Origin: Simmondsia chinensis
Taxonomy: Eukaryota; Streptophyta; Magnoliopsida; Caryophyllales; Simmondsiaceae
Direction of reading: 5' to 3'
Length of the DNA stretch: 64,000 nucleotides
Assembly: GCA_018398585.1 (NCBI GenBank)
Contig: JAGTTD010000008.1
Coordinates: forward strand, 6,584,501 to 6,648,500
Under the pieces are notes generated by a model. It ran no database searches. It was not told where the DNA came from and worked only from the letters and a program-made list of their open reading frames with translations. Within the stretch, counting starts at the first letter, position 1. Every line of letters begins with the position of its first letter. A program made the position numbers and the translations under genes. Of this stretch, positions 35,215-46,233 are shown one piece after another.

Positions 35215-35480
35215 AGGTACTGCTAGTAAACCGCATTTTTTGGAACGCGATTTACCAATAGAACCGCGTTTCGGAAACTTGGTTTACAAAAAAGCAAACC
35301 GAGTTAAGGGAATGCAGTTAACTATGAGTAACCGTGTTCTCTAAACACGGTTTATACTCAGAACCCAACTACCCTAAGGTTAACCGCATTTTCAAAATTC
35401 GGTTTGCTTAAAAATAAACCGCGCATTGGAAACTTGATTTATTATGATATTAATCGAGTTTTCAAAATGCATTTTATAAC
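35215..35480. repeat. subterminal AAACCG(C)/GCGGTTT repeat cluster
   Basis: Short imperfect palindromes recur: aaaccgcattttttggaacgcgattta, aaccgcgtttcggaaacttggttta, aaccgtgttctctaaacacggttta, aaccgcattttcaaaattcggttt and aaaccgcgcattggaaacttgattta (each listed only in part or by its core). Units are 40-60 bases. They lie just inside the right end of the MULE, where such elements often carry transposase-binding repeats. Confidence 0.55.
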
Positions 35481-35516
35481 TGCCTGACTACAAAGACCGC
35501 CTTGCACACGTGGACC

Positions 35517-36099
35517 ATATAAATGTAATTATTCTTTTTGCGGCATTATTTTTTTTATTTTTTGGCAGTATTTTCGGAACCGACTCATGTTCCTTTTACT
35601 TGTTGATTGTGAAGAATAACTTCGGGTTATTGAAATTGGCTAACTCGTTGATTCTTAGAATACTTGTGATAGATCAAAAAGAAACAATATTTTTTCATTG
35701 TTCAATAATAAAAAATCAACACAATTAACTAAACAACACCAATTTATATATCTACACATCTAGGAACTGAAACTCAAAATACGAAAGCATTTAAACTTTA
35801 AACTAATGTCAGAAGGAAAGGCCAAGGCTTTATTTGTTTTGGGGAAAGTATTTTTTCTTGGAAAATATTTTCCTTTGAAAAAGATCTTTCTTGGAAAATG
35901 AAATTCTCCTTGAAGTTTTTCATTATTTGTTTCAACGGAAAAACACATTCTCGCCTTATGATTCCTTATTTGTTTTGTAGGAAAATAACTTCTAGGAATT
36001 ATCTTATATTTAGTCATAGGACAAGTAAGTTATAATACAATATATTTAAAATTATCTAAGCTTCATGTAGTTGTGAAAAAATTGCATTTATAAAAGATA
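35517..36099. other. AT-rich sequence with possible hAT-MITE end
   Basis: A stretch at 35825-35900 (tttatttgttttggggaaag..ttcttggaaaatattttcc) and an oppositely oriented counterpart at about 36935-37040 (ggaaaatgcctttttcttcg..ccaccaaatgg) resemble the ends of plant hAT-type MITEs. The pairing is loose and no target duplication was found. Confidence 0.3.
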
Positions 36100-36610
36100 G
36101 GGAAATTTGTACTAGAGTACCTTGAGTTTTAAGTATTTATTACCCACTCTGACGTTTCATTATATACATCGAGGTCCATGCAATTTGAATATTTTATCAT
36201 CAAGTACCCTACATTTTACAAATTTTTGTAAGAATCTTATTGGTTCTATACAAAAATGTTAATATAGTATGTAATTATAATAATATTTACAGCCATAACA
36301 ATTTTCAACAAAATGGAGCAAATAACAAAAAAAAAAAAAAAAGTTCATCGAATGCTAATGTAACAACTGCCTAAATATAGCCCAAAAATCATGTCATTTT
36401 AGCATTTTCTGGCAAAAGCCATTAAATCCTAATGAAGATACTGATATCATTGTTGGAATCATGTTCCATTTTAGCATTAACGAAAATCTATTGAATTTCA
36501 CAAAAACAGACATCTAATTAATAAAGTTTTAAAACTTTGGGATACCTCGGTGATAAAATATTTAAATATCAAAGTCTCCATTGTGTATATTGAAAATCAT
36601 ATATATTAAA
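36100..36610 (+). mobile_element. non-autonomous element of about 0.5 kb, family shared with 10480-11000
   Basis: Matches the reverse complement of 10480-11000 from gagtaccttga to tgtatattgaaaa, including the central ggcaaaagccat and aatgaagatactgatat blocks. It holds an A-run at 36329. No coding capacity. Confidence 0.5.
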
Positions 36611-37865
36611 AGAAAGCATTTATCACAAAGAAACTATAATCTATAAAATAGGTTTTTGGTGCTTGGTTTTATGTAAACATTAATTCCTAATTATAGTAAT
36701 CACCACAGTGTGAATTAATAAGTCTTTCAAATACAAAATATCAGTAAGGAACGAAAATCAAATAGAACAGCGTAATTCACTCCAATATTTGGAACTGACT
36801 GATTAATTTTTGTCTAAACGTTGCCCCAAATTATCACTTCTAGTAATCTAAGATCCAGCCTAGCTCATTTTGGTCTGATACATATTCGTACCAATGTATA
36901 CGTTTTAAAATTTTCATGTCGTTTGAAATGATGACTTCTCTCCTTTTGAAAAGGGAACTCATTTTTTCCCATTTGAGGAAAATGCCTTTTTCTTCGAAAA
37001 ACCTTTTCCATCAAAAAACGCCCACCAAATGGCGAAAAAGGGGAAAACTAATTATGAGAATGCATCCCGCCACCTCCACCCCCACCCCCCGAAACATGTA
37101 AAGCCTAAATCTAAAACAAGGTATAAAAAGTCTAAATTTAAAACAAGGTTGAAAAGTCTAAACTAAGAACTAAGTGGGAAAAAACTAGAGTAATTTTTGA
37201 ATTCATTAAAACTCATGTCCTAGTTCAGCTTAATTATCTTTCTGCATCATTCACCTTGTGTTGACGTGAACTCGCCCTGAATTTGACATTGGAATCTTGC
37301 TCACTGTTGAAGAAGACAATGGAGGAAAATCGAGGAGTCCAATCTAGGTTGTGATAGAGCATTCTGGCATATGCATGTTATTTGATTAAGGAGGCTGCTC
37401 AAGGGTATGTGTTAGTTCGTGACAATGACATAGGAGACAGAGTGGACCCATACTAGAAAAGTTTCTGATGGCTCGTGCTGTCGGTTTGATGTGCTGAAAT
37501 AGCTATGGGTAATTTACTGGAGCAGACTCTGACTGACGTTTTTGCAGCAATGGTTGTAATTGGCAAGATTAAGTGACACAGGTCATTAGTACCGATAATG
37601 AAGGTGATGATGGTGTGAGTCGACGATGACGACTAGGCTTGGAGGAAGACCTATGACAAAAACACGATGGTGGGGGGATGCAACTTGATGCAGCACGATG
37701 GTGGAGAGTCGACTAGCGATTGGATCATTTAACCTATTGACTTCGGAGAATAATACCAGTTTGTTTGAATTGACTACCTTGTCCATTCTACGATTAACCG
37801 CGACAAACCAAAAAAAAAAAAAAATCATTTAATATCACTCTTCAATAATGAAAATCAACTCAACA
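36611..37865. other. intergenic sequence, nothing recognised
   Basis: Includes a C-rich patch (37071-37090), tandem variants of taaagcctaaatctaaaacaagg (37098-37160) and an A-run (37810). Short frames here show no known motif. Confidence 0.35.
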
Positions 37866-37878
37866 AACTTAACAACAA

Positions 37879-39457
37879 GATGCCGGAAGAATGGCGGAAG
37901 AGCACACTGGTCCCAATCTACAAGAACAAGAGCGATATCCAAAGCTGCGCCAATTACCGGGGGATCAAATTGATGAGTCACACCCTCAAGTTGTGGGAGA
38001 GAGTAATAGAAAAGAGAATACGACAACAGACGGAAGTGACCGAAAACCAGTTTGGGTTCATACCTTTGAGATCAACAGTAGAAGCCATTCATCTTTTACG
38101 GCGGATGATAGAGCAATACAGGGAGAGACAAAAGGACCTCCACATGGTCTTCATCGATTTGGAGAAGGCATATGATAGAGTGCCAAGAGAGGTACTGTGG
38201 AGAGTGTTGGGAAGGAGGGGCATCCTGATGCCTTATATTCAGGTCATTAGGGACATGTATGAAGAGGCGCATACTAATGTGCGAACAGGGGAAGGGGAAC
38301 AGACACTTTCCCTATTACAGTAGGGGTTCACTAGGGTTCTGCTTTGAGTCCCTTCCTGTTCATTCTAGTGATGGATGAGCTCACTAGACATATCCAAGGG
38401 GAGGTACCTTGCTGCATGCTCTTCGCAGACGACATAGTTCTGGTAGGGGAATCCCGTGCAGACATAAACGGGAAGCTGGAGCTATGGAGAGGCACCTTAG
38501 AATCGAGGGGTCTAAGGATTAGCAGATCTAAGACCGAGTATGTGGAATTCAAATTCGACCGTTCCACCACGACCAACACCAAGGAGGTTAAGATTGGAGC
38601 AGAAGCCGTATCAAGTAAGGGGAGCTTCAAATATCTGAGATCCATGATACACCAGAATGGTGAAGTAGATGAGGATGTCAGCAACAGGATTAAAGTAGGC
38701 TGGCAGAAGTGGAGGATGGCATCCGGGGTGCTGTGTGATAGAAAGTTCCCGCTAAAGTTAAAGGGAAAATACTATAAGACGGTAATAAGACCGGCTATGC
38801 TATATGGGGCAGAGTGTCGACCAATGAAACAAAATCAAACACAGAGAATGAAGGTGGCTGAGATGAGGATGCTATGATGGATGTGTGGCCACACAAGAAA
38901 GGATAGGATTAGGAATGATGTGATACGAGGTAAGCTGGGGGTAGCCTCGATCGAGGATAAATTGAGGGAGCACCGCCTAAGATGGTTTGGACATGTCAGC
39001 AGAAGACCGACTTCAGCCCTAGTCAGCAGGTGTGAACAGCTCAACACAGTGATAAAGGGAGGGGCAGACCAAAAAAGAGTTGGCTGGAGACGATTCGTCA
39101 AGACCTAACCCACCTAAACCTAAGAAAGGAGATGGCCTCAAACAGGACACGTTGGAGGGGGTAGTATTAGGGTAGCAGAGATGGTAAGAGTAGAGTAGGA
39201 CGGGGAGTGGCTGGTAGTCTAAGACCCTTAGGCAAGCTTAACCTCTAGTGTAGTACTTTTTTTTTTTTTTTTTTTTATGCATGGCTATTAATTAATGGTT
39301 TATCTGCTGGCACTCAACTACTACTTCAGGTTAGGGGTCCCCGGAAACAGTCTCCTTTCCTGCCGGAAGGGGTAAGGCTGCGTACACCACCCCCCCCAGA
39401 CCCTGCGTTCTGCGGGAGCCGCAAGGCACTGGGACTGTTGTTGTTGTTGTTGTTGTG
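37879..39457 (+). mobile_element. RTE-clade LINE B, 5'-truncated
   Basis: Bounded by a perfect 13-bp target duplication aacttaacaacaa (37866-37878 and 39458-39470). It begins inside the reverse transcriptase and ends in the shared 3' tail and (TTG)n, which is the usual product of incomplete target-primed reverse transcription. Confidence 0.9.
37880..39110 (+). pseudogene. RTE LINE reverse transcriptase fragment
   Basis: Reads from [16 protein letters not shown] through [20 protein letters not shown] (motif A intact) and, after a one-base frameshift near 38303, [15 protein letters not shown] and FADDIVLV. It ends with the WMCGHTRKDRIRN and RLRWFGHVSR blocks. Further stops lie at 38332 and 38876. 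Closely related to LINE A over the shared part, but each copy has its own lesions. Confidence 0.85.
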
Positions 39458-39470
39458 AACTTAACAACAA

Positions 39471-40158
39471 ACATCCTAAACTAATCTACTTATAGATTTC
39501 TAATAAGGATAAAACCTAGGTTTACCCGAAATAAGAAAACATTTAAACTTTAGACTAAAGTTAGGAGAGAAAAACTAAAGTTTTTACTAAGGGAGAAAAA
39601 CCTAAATTTTAAAATGAATGAAAAAAATTAAAGTAGACCCTGAATTAAATAAATAGTTATTTACTTTTTAATAACTCAATTTTTGTGGAAATAATAAAAA
39701 GGCCCACAACCATTTCGATTATATATATATATTTTGTTACCTGAGGGTTTATATGAACTAATAATTAGGTACTCTCTCTGGCGAAACCCAAGATTGGAAA
39801 CTTTAAAAAAACAATGTTACCCACGATAACGACCACGTCATATTGAATCTTATTGAAGTTTGGCACCGTAATTATTCTTGTGTTCCTAGGGGAACAAAAC
39901 ACACCGTTTTGAAGAATTTTCCAATAGAATGGTGACGTTGATCCATTTATTCCAAATCCTCGGTAAACTAACTTACTTGTCTTATCTAAATCACCAGGCT
40001 TTAATGTGATGTCTTTTTTATGGACAATTTGATACAACTAATATGTGAGACTTTTGGCTCCGGGAATTCAAAATGTGTCACATATTAATTGTATCACAAT
40101 TTTCTCTTTTCAAGTTTACTACATTTGGTTTCGTCAAAGTGGGTACCTAATCATCAAT

Positions 40159-40189
<31 letters not shown>

Positions 40190-40271
40190 TCTAAGATATT
40201 AAGAAAATAAATTGAAAAGGTTAGAGGCTACTTTATTATTTCTACAAAGGTTGAGCTACTAAAAAGAATAT
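39471..40271. other. intergenic sequence, nothing recognised
   Basis: Contains a run of about 25 A (40164-40189). Part of 39530-39560 (acatttaaactttagactaaagtta) resembles 35785-35812, so this is probably old repeat DNA. No gene is supported. Confidence 0.35.
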
Positions 40272-40924
40272 AACCCTATTAAGAAACTATTAGTCCCAAA
40301 AATTTAAACTGATGGATAGAGTGTCACGAGCCTAGGTCCGTGACTTAAGTTCAAGACCGGATTGATCAAGAACTTAGGGTTTAGAAGTTTTAGAGTTAAG
40401 ATGAGAAAGAGAAGGTGAAAATTTAGATGAGAAGTAGAGATAGAATTAAGGCGAGAAAGAGAAGTGTTTCATTGATATTTGTTTGGATGATCAATACAAG
40501 TATAAGTTCCCTTATTTATACTACTTACATCAATTCAAAAAATGAGCGGGAAATAACTAACTACAATTCAAATAATTGGCGGGATTTAACCGTTTCCAGA
40601 GTGTTCTAGATTATTCTATATTCCCATGTGACTAATTAATTAAATTAATACCCAATTTATATTTATTGTTATTGGGCTTTAATCCAACTAAGTATGGGCC
40701 AAAAACAAGAAAAGATAACGGGCCTTGAAAATATCATGACTGTGCTGGTGCGCGTCCTGGGTCGGGCCCAAGACAATGTCATGACATCCCTGGCAGCGAA
40801 CTGGAGAGGTCCTGGACAAGCGAGCTGGGCCGGGCCTGGACATTCCTCTGGACGGACCTTGACAAGCCTCTGGCGCGACCTAGTGCGGACCCGATAACGA
40901 CCTGGACTGAGCCTGTGACAGTGC

Positions 40925-43900
40925 CGCCCCCATAAAACGATCCTTGTCCTCAAGGGTTGAAGTGGGGAAACTGCTTGCGTATGAAAGCTCAGTCTTCGCA
41001 AGTCTCTTCTGCTACGTTCTTCCACTTGATCAGCACTTGTGCGATCTTCTTCCTGTCCCTTGTCACGGTTCGATGTTGGAGCACCTCTTGAGGCATGACT
41101 TCCGGGTCCCCATTTGAGTCACATTGTGGGAGCTCATTACTAATTTGAGCCCATTGCCCAATCTTCTTCTTGAGTCTGGACACATGAAAGACCAGATGAA
41201 TTTGGGCCCCTTCTGAAAGGCCCAACTTATAAGCAACTGATCCGATCTTGACTATGACTGGGTATGGCCCATAGTAGCGAGCTGCTAGCTTTAGGTTCCT
41301 CCTTAGGGCCAAAGAAGTTTGACGGTATGGCTGAAGCTTGAGGTAGACCAAGTCACCTACCTCAAACATGCGTTCTGTCCTTTTCAAATCTGCCATTTGT
41401 TTTTAACGGTGCTGTGCTGCCTTCAAATTTTCTTTGAGGACGTTGATCATGATGCCTCGTTCTGTGACGAAGTCCTCTACATCAGGAGAAGTTGAGTGGC
41501 AGGGCACATCCCAAGCCAAGAGGCGTGGTTCGTACTCGTATAAGGCCTTGAACGGTGAAGTCTTTAAGGATGAGTGATAATTGGTATTGTACCAAAATTC
41601 TATAAGAGGCATCCATTGGGCCCATAGCTTGGGCTTGAGGAGGACCATAGCACGGAGGTAATTCTCTAGGCACTGGTTGACTCTCTCATTTTCCCATCAG
41701 TTTGTGGGTGGTACGAGCTGCTCATAAGCAAATTCACTCCAGCAAGACGCATTAGTTCCTTCTAGAATAGACTCAAGAAGGAAGAGTCCCTGTATGAAAC
41801 TATGTCCTTTGGTAAGCCATGTAGACGGTAAATGTGGTCCAAGAAGAGCTGGGCCACACGTGCTGCTGTATAAGGATGCGCCAATGTCAAAAAAATGGGC
41901 GTATTTGGTGAAGCGATCCACCACAACCAAGATCACGTCCTTCCCTTAGGGCCTAGGGAGGCCCTCAATAAAATCCAGGTTGATGCTAGACCAGGCCTGG
42001 TCTGGAATTGGCAGAGGCTGAAGAAGGCCTGGGTAGGGCACACGCTCGCCCTTAGTTCGTTGACAAACATCACAGCTGCGCACCCATTCTTTGACACTGT
42101 CTCAGAGCTTGGGCCAGTAGAACATGCTCTTGACTGTCATTAGTGTGTCGGTTTCCCCAGAATGCTCACCCACTAGTGAATCATGAAGGGCATGCAAGAC
42201 TTTGTCCCTCACGGTTTCCCCCACATGGATGCGTCCTTTATAGCGGATGGTCCCTTGCTCAAGAGAAAATGGGGGTTGACCCTTAGGATCAAGGATCAGC
42301 TGGGCTAAGAGCTGGGAGGCTTGGGTGTCATCAATGTAGCTGTCGCTAACCTCCTTCACCCAAGTTGGGGTGACAGGAGTTAGTTGTGACAGCGTGCCTT
42401 GGTCCGGTCCTTCACTGCGTCTGGACAGTGCGTCTACGGCACGGTTCTCGGCCCCTTTGCGGTACTGAATGCCATAATTGAGGCCCATCAGCTTGAAGAC
42501 TCCCTTTTGTTGAAGCCTTGTGCTGATGCGCTGGTCCGAGAAGTGGCGCAAGCTGGAGTGGTCTGTTTTGATGATGAAATGGCTGTCTAGGAGGTAATGC
42601 CTCCATTTTTAGACTGCCATGATCACGGCTATGAGCTCCTTCTCGTACACGGATAGGCCCAAGTGTCGTGGACTGAGGGCCTGGCTGAGATAGGCCAAGG
42701 GCCTGCCCTTTTGGGTCAATATGGCTCCAATTCCCACATCACAAGCGTCCGTTTCCAAGACAAAGGGTTCGTTAAAGTCTGGCAGGGCCAGTATGGGTGC
42801 GGACATCATGGCAGCCTTTAGGGACTCAAAGGCGTTTTAAGCGGCATCGTTCCAAAGGAAGGCCCCTTTCTTAAGGAGGCTTGTTAGGGGCTTGCTCAAC
42901 GTTCCATAGCCTTTGATGAACTTCCGGTAATATCCAGTGAGACCAAGGAACCCACGGAGGATTTTGACACTCGTAGGCACGGGCCAATCTCTCATAGCTT
43001 CAATCTTGGCTGCGTCGGTGGCCACTCCTTCTTGTGAGATAATATGCCCCAAATACTCAACATGGTCTTGTCCGAACGTGCATTTGCTGCGTTTGGCGTA
43101 CAGCTTATGGGCACGGAGTGTGTCCAAGACCAATGCTAAGTGTTGCAAATGTGCGCCCATACCCGGGTTGTAAATCAATATGTCATCAAAGAAGACCAAG
43201 ACGAACTTCCTCAAGAATGGGGCAAACACCTCATTCATTAGGGCCTGGAACGTTGCTGGAGCGTTGGTCAGACCAAAGGGCATGACACGGAACTCATAGT
43301 GCCCTTGGTGTGTATGGAAGGTTGTCTTGTGACGGTCTTCATTTCTGACTCGAATCTGATGGTACCCCGGCTCGGAGGTCTATTTTTGAGAAAACCGCAG
43401 CCCCTTGGAGTTCATCCAAGAGATCATCAATGACCGGAATGGGAAACTTGTCTTTAACCGTGATCTGATTGAGCTGGCAATAATCTACACAGAAGCGGTA
43501 AGTTCCATCCTTCTTTTTGACTAGGAGGACGGGTGAGGCAAATGGGCTTCTACTTGGCTGTATGATTGAGGTCGTGAGCATCTCCTTCACTTGCTTCTCT
43601 ATCTCATCTTTTTGATGATGAGGGTACCGGTAGGGCCTAATGTTAACAGGTTTGGCCACGGGCAAGGTAGGAATGCCATGGTCATGAGTACGAGGTGGAG
43701 GCAACCCCTTTGGAATGTCAAAAACATCCCCATACTGATTCAGTAGGCGTGCCAGATTAGGATGCAGCTCATCATCATGTGATTCAATTCCCATAGCCAT
43801 AAAAAGGTGTCCTAGCACACAACTGGCCTGTTTCTTCAAGAATCTTGTGATGCCACGCTCGGATATGGAATGTAAGGTGGCTTGTTTAGCCATGCCTTGT

Positions 43901-44304
43901 AACTGGATTGCTTTTCCCTCCTTATAGCAAGAGAAGTAGAGGTTTGTGAAGTCAATGGTCACGGGGCCATAGTGTTGTAACCAATCAACTCCCAAAACCA
44001 TGTCACTCCCACGTAGCTCAAGTACTCGTAGGTCATCAGTGAAGGTAGTGCCTTGGACCCTCCATTTGACACCCGTGCATTTTTGATAACTCATGAGGCT
44101 CTACCCATTGGCAATGGTGATGGTCATAACAAGTGTGGGCACTGTTTCCAGCCTGAGTTCGCGGACTACAGTAGCGTCAAGGAAGCTATTGGTTCTTCCA
44201 CTATCAATAAGGATGGTAATGGCCCTCTTCTTAATAGAACCCCTCAAACGCATTTTGTTATGAGTAATGCGTCTAGAGAGAGCGTTGAGGGAGATCTCCA
44301 TCAC
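40925..44304 (-). pseudogene. chromovirus pol: protease, RT, RNase H, integrase, chromodomain
   Basis: In order on the minus strand: protease with ILIDSGRTNSFLD (about 44220); reverse transcriptase with [38 protein letters not shown] and, after a one-base frameshift near 43360, [13 protein letters not shown] and VFFDDILIY; RNase H with FVLETDACDVGIGA and KTDHSSLRH; an integrase zinc finger (H..H..CDVCQR) and core (DFIEGLP, VVVDRFTKYAHF). A GPY/F-like region (LKLAARYYGPYPV, HLVFHVSRLKK) and a chromodomain (RTVTRDRKKIAQVLIKWKN, then EETCED*AFIRKQFPHF) close it. In the integrase core DIVSYRD replaces the expected SDRD, so a catalytic Asp is lost. Several stops follow. Confidence 0.85.
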
Positions 44305-44319
44305 ACCGGTTTCCTCCTC

Positions 44320-45315
44320 CTAAGCCTCTTCGTCTTCTTGTATTTCCTCCTCTTGCTCTTCTTCCACTTCCTCTTGTCCCTCCATACTTTGAAGCTGCTT
44401 TGAATTACATATGTGTCCAGGAAAATAGCACTCCTGACACTTATAACAATGGCCGGGTTCGCGCCTTGGGGCGCTGGAGCCTGAGGAGGACGCTGGGCCA
44501 GATCGTGCCCCCTGGAACCTTGACCCGGACCCTGGGCCTGAGAAAGACACATGCGACCCTGGGTGCGCACTGGACTGGGGCTTGAAATGGGATCCAGGCC
44601 TGGCGACACCCGATCTGGTCCCTCTAAAGCCACGGATCTCAGCGATAGCCAAATCTTGAAGTTTGGCTTATTCAAATGCCAAACTTAGGTCCTGTGGTCA
44701 TGCTGCTTTGACTGAGGCTCTGAGTACAGGCTTGAGGCCACTTATGAAGCTAGAAACGAAGTAATCTTCTGTTAAGGCTGGGTGATAAATCAGCATCCAA
44801 CTCTTGAGTTCTTCAAAACGCAGGATATAGTCCTCCACAGTATTGTTTTGGACGATTTTGCTGAATTCCTCCACTATGTCCTGAAGGGACCGATCTCCAA
44901 ATCTCTTGCAAAGCTCATCAACAAAGAACTGCCATGTGATCACGGGATTTTTGAGCTCCAAGGCTTGGTACCAAGCCTCTCCCTGATCGGGCGAGTGATT
45001 GGAGGCAAACTCTACCCATTCTTTAGTTGGCACGTGGTACCAACGGAAATACTTGAGCAATCTCCTGATCCAACCCCTAGGATTCGATCCATCAAAGCGA
45101 GGAGGATCTAATTTGGCGGTATGATGCGAGTTCCAGGTACGGTTGCTTCCATTGTTGCCACTGTTGTTAGCCTCATCACCCACACGTGAAGGAACACGTT
45201 CATTTCTGACCTCCGGAGGTGGAGGTGGAGGAGGAATCAAGCCACTTCCTCCAATTGGAAAATAATTGCCAGAGCCTCCAGCAGTAACTTGAGTAGGAGC
45301 AGCCGACATTGCCAC
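44320..45315 (-). pseudogene. chromovirus gag
   Basis: Minus-strand frame 45315-44698 holds a Pro-rich start, then the retrotransposon gag core (LDPPRFDGSNPRGWIRRLLKYF, then WVEFASNHSPDQGEAWYQAL, then FVDELCKRFGD). A second frame (44652-44320) carries the CCHC zinc knuckle CYKCQECYFPGHIC and an acidic tail. A frame break near 44690 separates them. Gag forms the particle that packages element RNA. Confidence 0.85.
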
Positions 45316-46233
45316 CTCAGGTCATTTCTCTTGGCTAATTGTGAACCTCTGCATTGTAGCGTTCAAAGTCTCCATGGTCATCCTAAGATTCTCGGTAATC
45401 TAAGCTTGAGAATCAATGGAAGTCTTTAGTTCATTGCTTATCTGAACTTGATTTTCAGAAATTCTCTCCAATCTCTCCAATCGCCATTCAATAGATTCAA
45501 ATCATTGTTGAACTTGTGAATCAGCCGTTTCCTCTGATGAAGACAATGTGGCAGCGGATCGAGTGCTTCTAGTACTGGCCAGTTTGGTGATCGTAAGATG
45601 GCTCTGATACCACCTTGTCACGAGCCTAGGTCCGTGACTTAAGTTCAAGACCGGATTGATCAAGAACTTACGGTTTAGAAGTTTTAGAGTTAAGATGAGA
45701 AAGAGAAGGTGAAAATTTAGATGAGAAGTAGAGATAGAATTAAGACGAGAAAGAGAAGTGTTTCATTGATATTTTTTTGGATGATCAATACAAGTATAAG
45801 TTCCCTTATTTATACTACTTACATCAATTCAAAAAATGAGCGGGAAATAACTAACTACAATTCAAATAATTGGCGGGATTTAACCGTTTCTAGAGTGTTC
45901 TAGATTATTCTATATTCCCATGTGACTAATTAATTGAATTAATACACAATTTATATTTATTGTTATTGGGCTTTAATCCAACTAAGTATGGGCCAAAAAC
46001 AAGAAAAGATAACGGGCCTTGAAAATATTCTGATTGTGCTGGTGCGCGTCCTGGGTCGGGCCCAAGACAATATCATGACATCCCTGGCAGCGAACTGGAG
46101 CGGTCCTAGACAAGCGAGCTGGGCCGGGCCTAGACATTCCTCTGGACGAACCTTAACAAGCCTCTGGAGCGACCTAGTGCGGACCCGACAGCGACCTGGA
46201 CTGAGCCCGTGACATGAAGACTCAAGAATAGTT

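Larger units (their letters stand above)
31358..35516 (+). mobile_element. MULE carrying transposase and plant mobile domain gene
   Basis: A 13-bp inverted pair GGTCCACGTGTGC (31358-31370) / GCACACGTGGACC (35504-35516) bounds a block containing a MURA-type transposase fragment, a SWIM zinc finger and a plant mobile domain gene, all on the plus strand. Subterminal repeats rich in AAACCGC lie at both ends. No matching 9-bp flank was found. The left end directly abuts the (TTG)n tail of LINE A, so that flank may have been disturbed. Confidence 0.65.
40322..46214 (-). mobile_element. Ty3/gypsy chromovirus, complete structure
   Basis: Two 599-bp LTRs (40322-40920 and 45616-46214) both start TGTCACGAGCC and end GTGACA. 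They differ at roughly 20 positions, mostly transitions. The minus-strand primer site TGGTATCAGAGC lies 3 bases from the 5' LTR. A purine tract (tatgggggcggcac) precedes the 3' LTR. The flanks tagag/tgaag (40317-40321, 46215-46219) look like a decayed 5-bp target duplication, and joining them restores the TRIM LTR sequence. Confidence 0.9.

Noticed and set aside
45616..46214. Solo LTR interpretation of the right-hand repeat near 46 kb
   Set aside because: A primer site adjoins it, full gag-pol lies between it and the matching LTR at 40322-40920, so it is the 5' LTR of a complete element.
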